64,000 nucleotides of DNA from Dromaius novaehollandiae. Its lineage: Eukaryota > Chordata > Aves > Casuariiformes > Dromaiidae. The translations under genes were made by a program, and so were the position numbers. How positions within the stretch are numbered: position 1 is the stretch's first letter; every line of letters starts with the position of its first letter. Of the stretch, positions 63,485 through 64,000 are shown piece by piece. The stretch spans positions 16,484,469 through 16,548,468 of the forward strand of contig NC_088112.1 in assembly GCF_036370855.1 (NCBI RefSeq). The letters are read 5' to 3'. The notes beneath the pieces are model-generated. The model searched no databases. It was not told where the DNA came from and saw only the letters and a program-made list of their open reading frames with translations.

Positions 63485-64000
63485 CCTGAGCCATGCACTC
63501 CCCAGCACTGGGGCTGTGCAACCCCCCGGGCCGTGCAACATTTCCCCTACCACCACCACGGGCTGTGCATCCCTCCAGGGCTGTGCAGCCCCTGGGCCAC
63601 ACAGTATCCCCCTGGGGCCGTGCACCCTACTCCAGGCCATGCAATCCCCCCTCCCCGGCTCATGTATCCCCCCAGGGCTGCACCCCCTGGGCCATACAGT
63701 TACTCCTGGGCCTGTGCACCCTACTCCAGCCCGTGCAATTCCCTCGAGCCATACAACCCCCCCCCCCGCCCGGGGCTGTGCAAACCCCTTCCCTGGGTCC
63801 TGCATCCCTCCGGAGCTGTGCATCCCCTGGGCCGTGCAATAACTCCTGGACCTGCGCACCCTACTCCAGGCCATGCAATCACCTCGAGCCATACAAACCC
63901 CCCACTCTGGGGCCATGCAACCCCCTTCCCCGGGTCATGCATCCCTCCAGGGCTCTGCAGCCCCTGGGCCATGCAATTCCCCCCGGGGCTATGCACCCCA
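63485..64000 (+). repeat. C-rich degenerate minisatellite, runs off the window
   Basis: Repeats of GGGCC(A/G)TGCAA-CCCC type units with basic spacing near 23 and 47 bp. The marker CTACTCCAG recurs at 63627, 63721 and 63861, spaced 94 and 140, about two and three times 47. Long poly-C runs occur, for example near 63757-63767. Open frames crossing it are repeat artefacts. Confidence 0.85.

Noticed and set aside
63366..63996. Open frames with repeated PGPC or GGMHDPGKG motifs
   Set aside because: Translations of the minisatellite in several frames, not genes.

Overview
The window is vertebrate nuclear DNA with no bacterial, viral or mobile-system content that I can recognise. Two split genes lie head to tail on the + strand: ABLIM3 (actin-binding LIM protein 3, 5' part outside the window) and AFAP1L1 (actin filament associated protein 1-like 1, complete). 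Exons were placed by matching six-frame translation to the known protein families and checking each AG/GT boundary and reading phase. All 20 ABLIM3 and 19 AFAP1L1 coding exons join in frame, giving 572 complete ABLIM3 residues (human protein about 683) and a 770-residue AFAP1L1 (human about 768). The pair matches human chromosome 5q32-33 and excludes the paralogous pair ABLIM2-AFAP1. Compact introns, high GC, CpG-rich blocks and old MIR-like SINE relics suggest a bird, probably a microchromosome; I cannot name the species. No CR1 3' end was recognised.

Layout: 1-494 is ABLIM3 intron. 495-26152 holds the ABLIM3 coding exons, from the last third of LIM domain 2 through LIM3, LIM4, the serine/proline/tyrosine-rich linker and the villin-type headpiece, ending at TAA 26150-26152. 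26153-31196 is ABLIM3 3' UTR (end not resolved), intergenic DNA with an (AAT)n-MIR-like composite, and the AFAP1L1 CpG-island promoter. 31197-61848 is AFAP1L1: a 16-nt coding first exon, a 19.6-kb first intron, then 18 exons packed into 11 kb. 61849 to about 62500 is the AFAP1L1 3' UTR with AATAAA at 62478. The last 500 bases are a C-rich degenerate minisatellite.

Both products belong to the actin cytoskeleton. ABLIM3 links LIM-domain partners to F-actin through its headpiece. AFAP1L1 is an adaptor with proline-rich and phosphotyrosine-type motifs, two PH domains and a C-terminal coiled coil. Their adjacency reflects an ancient duplicated block, not an operon.

I found no convincing previously undescribed system. 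The points most worth checking are an 8-nt micro-exon in ABLIM3, a weak last donor in AFAP1L1 with a 60-codon in-frame read-through, a possible alternative ABLIM3 3' exon, several AT-rich islands that look like conserved non-coding elements, and MIR-like relics.
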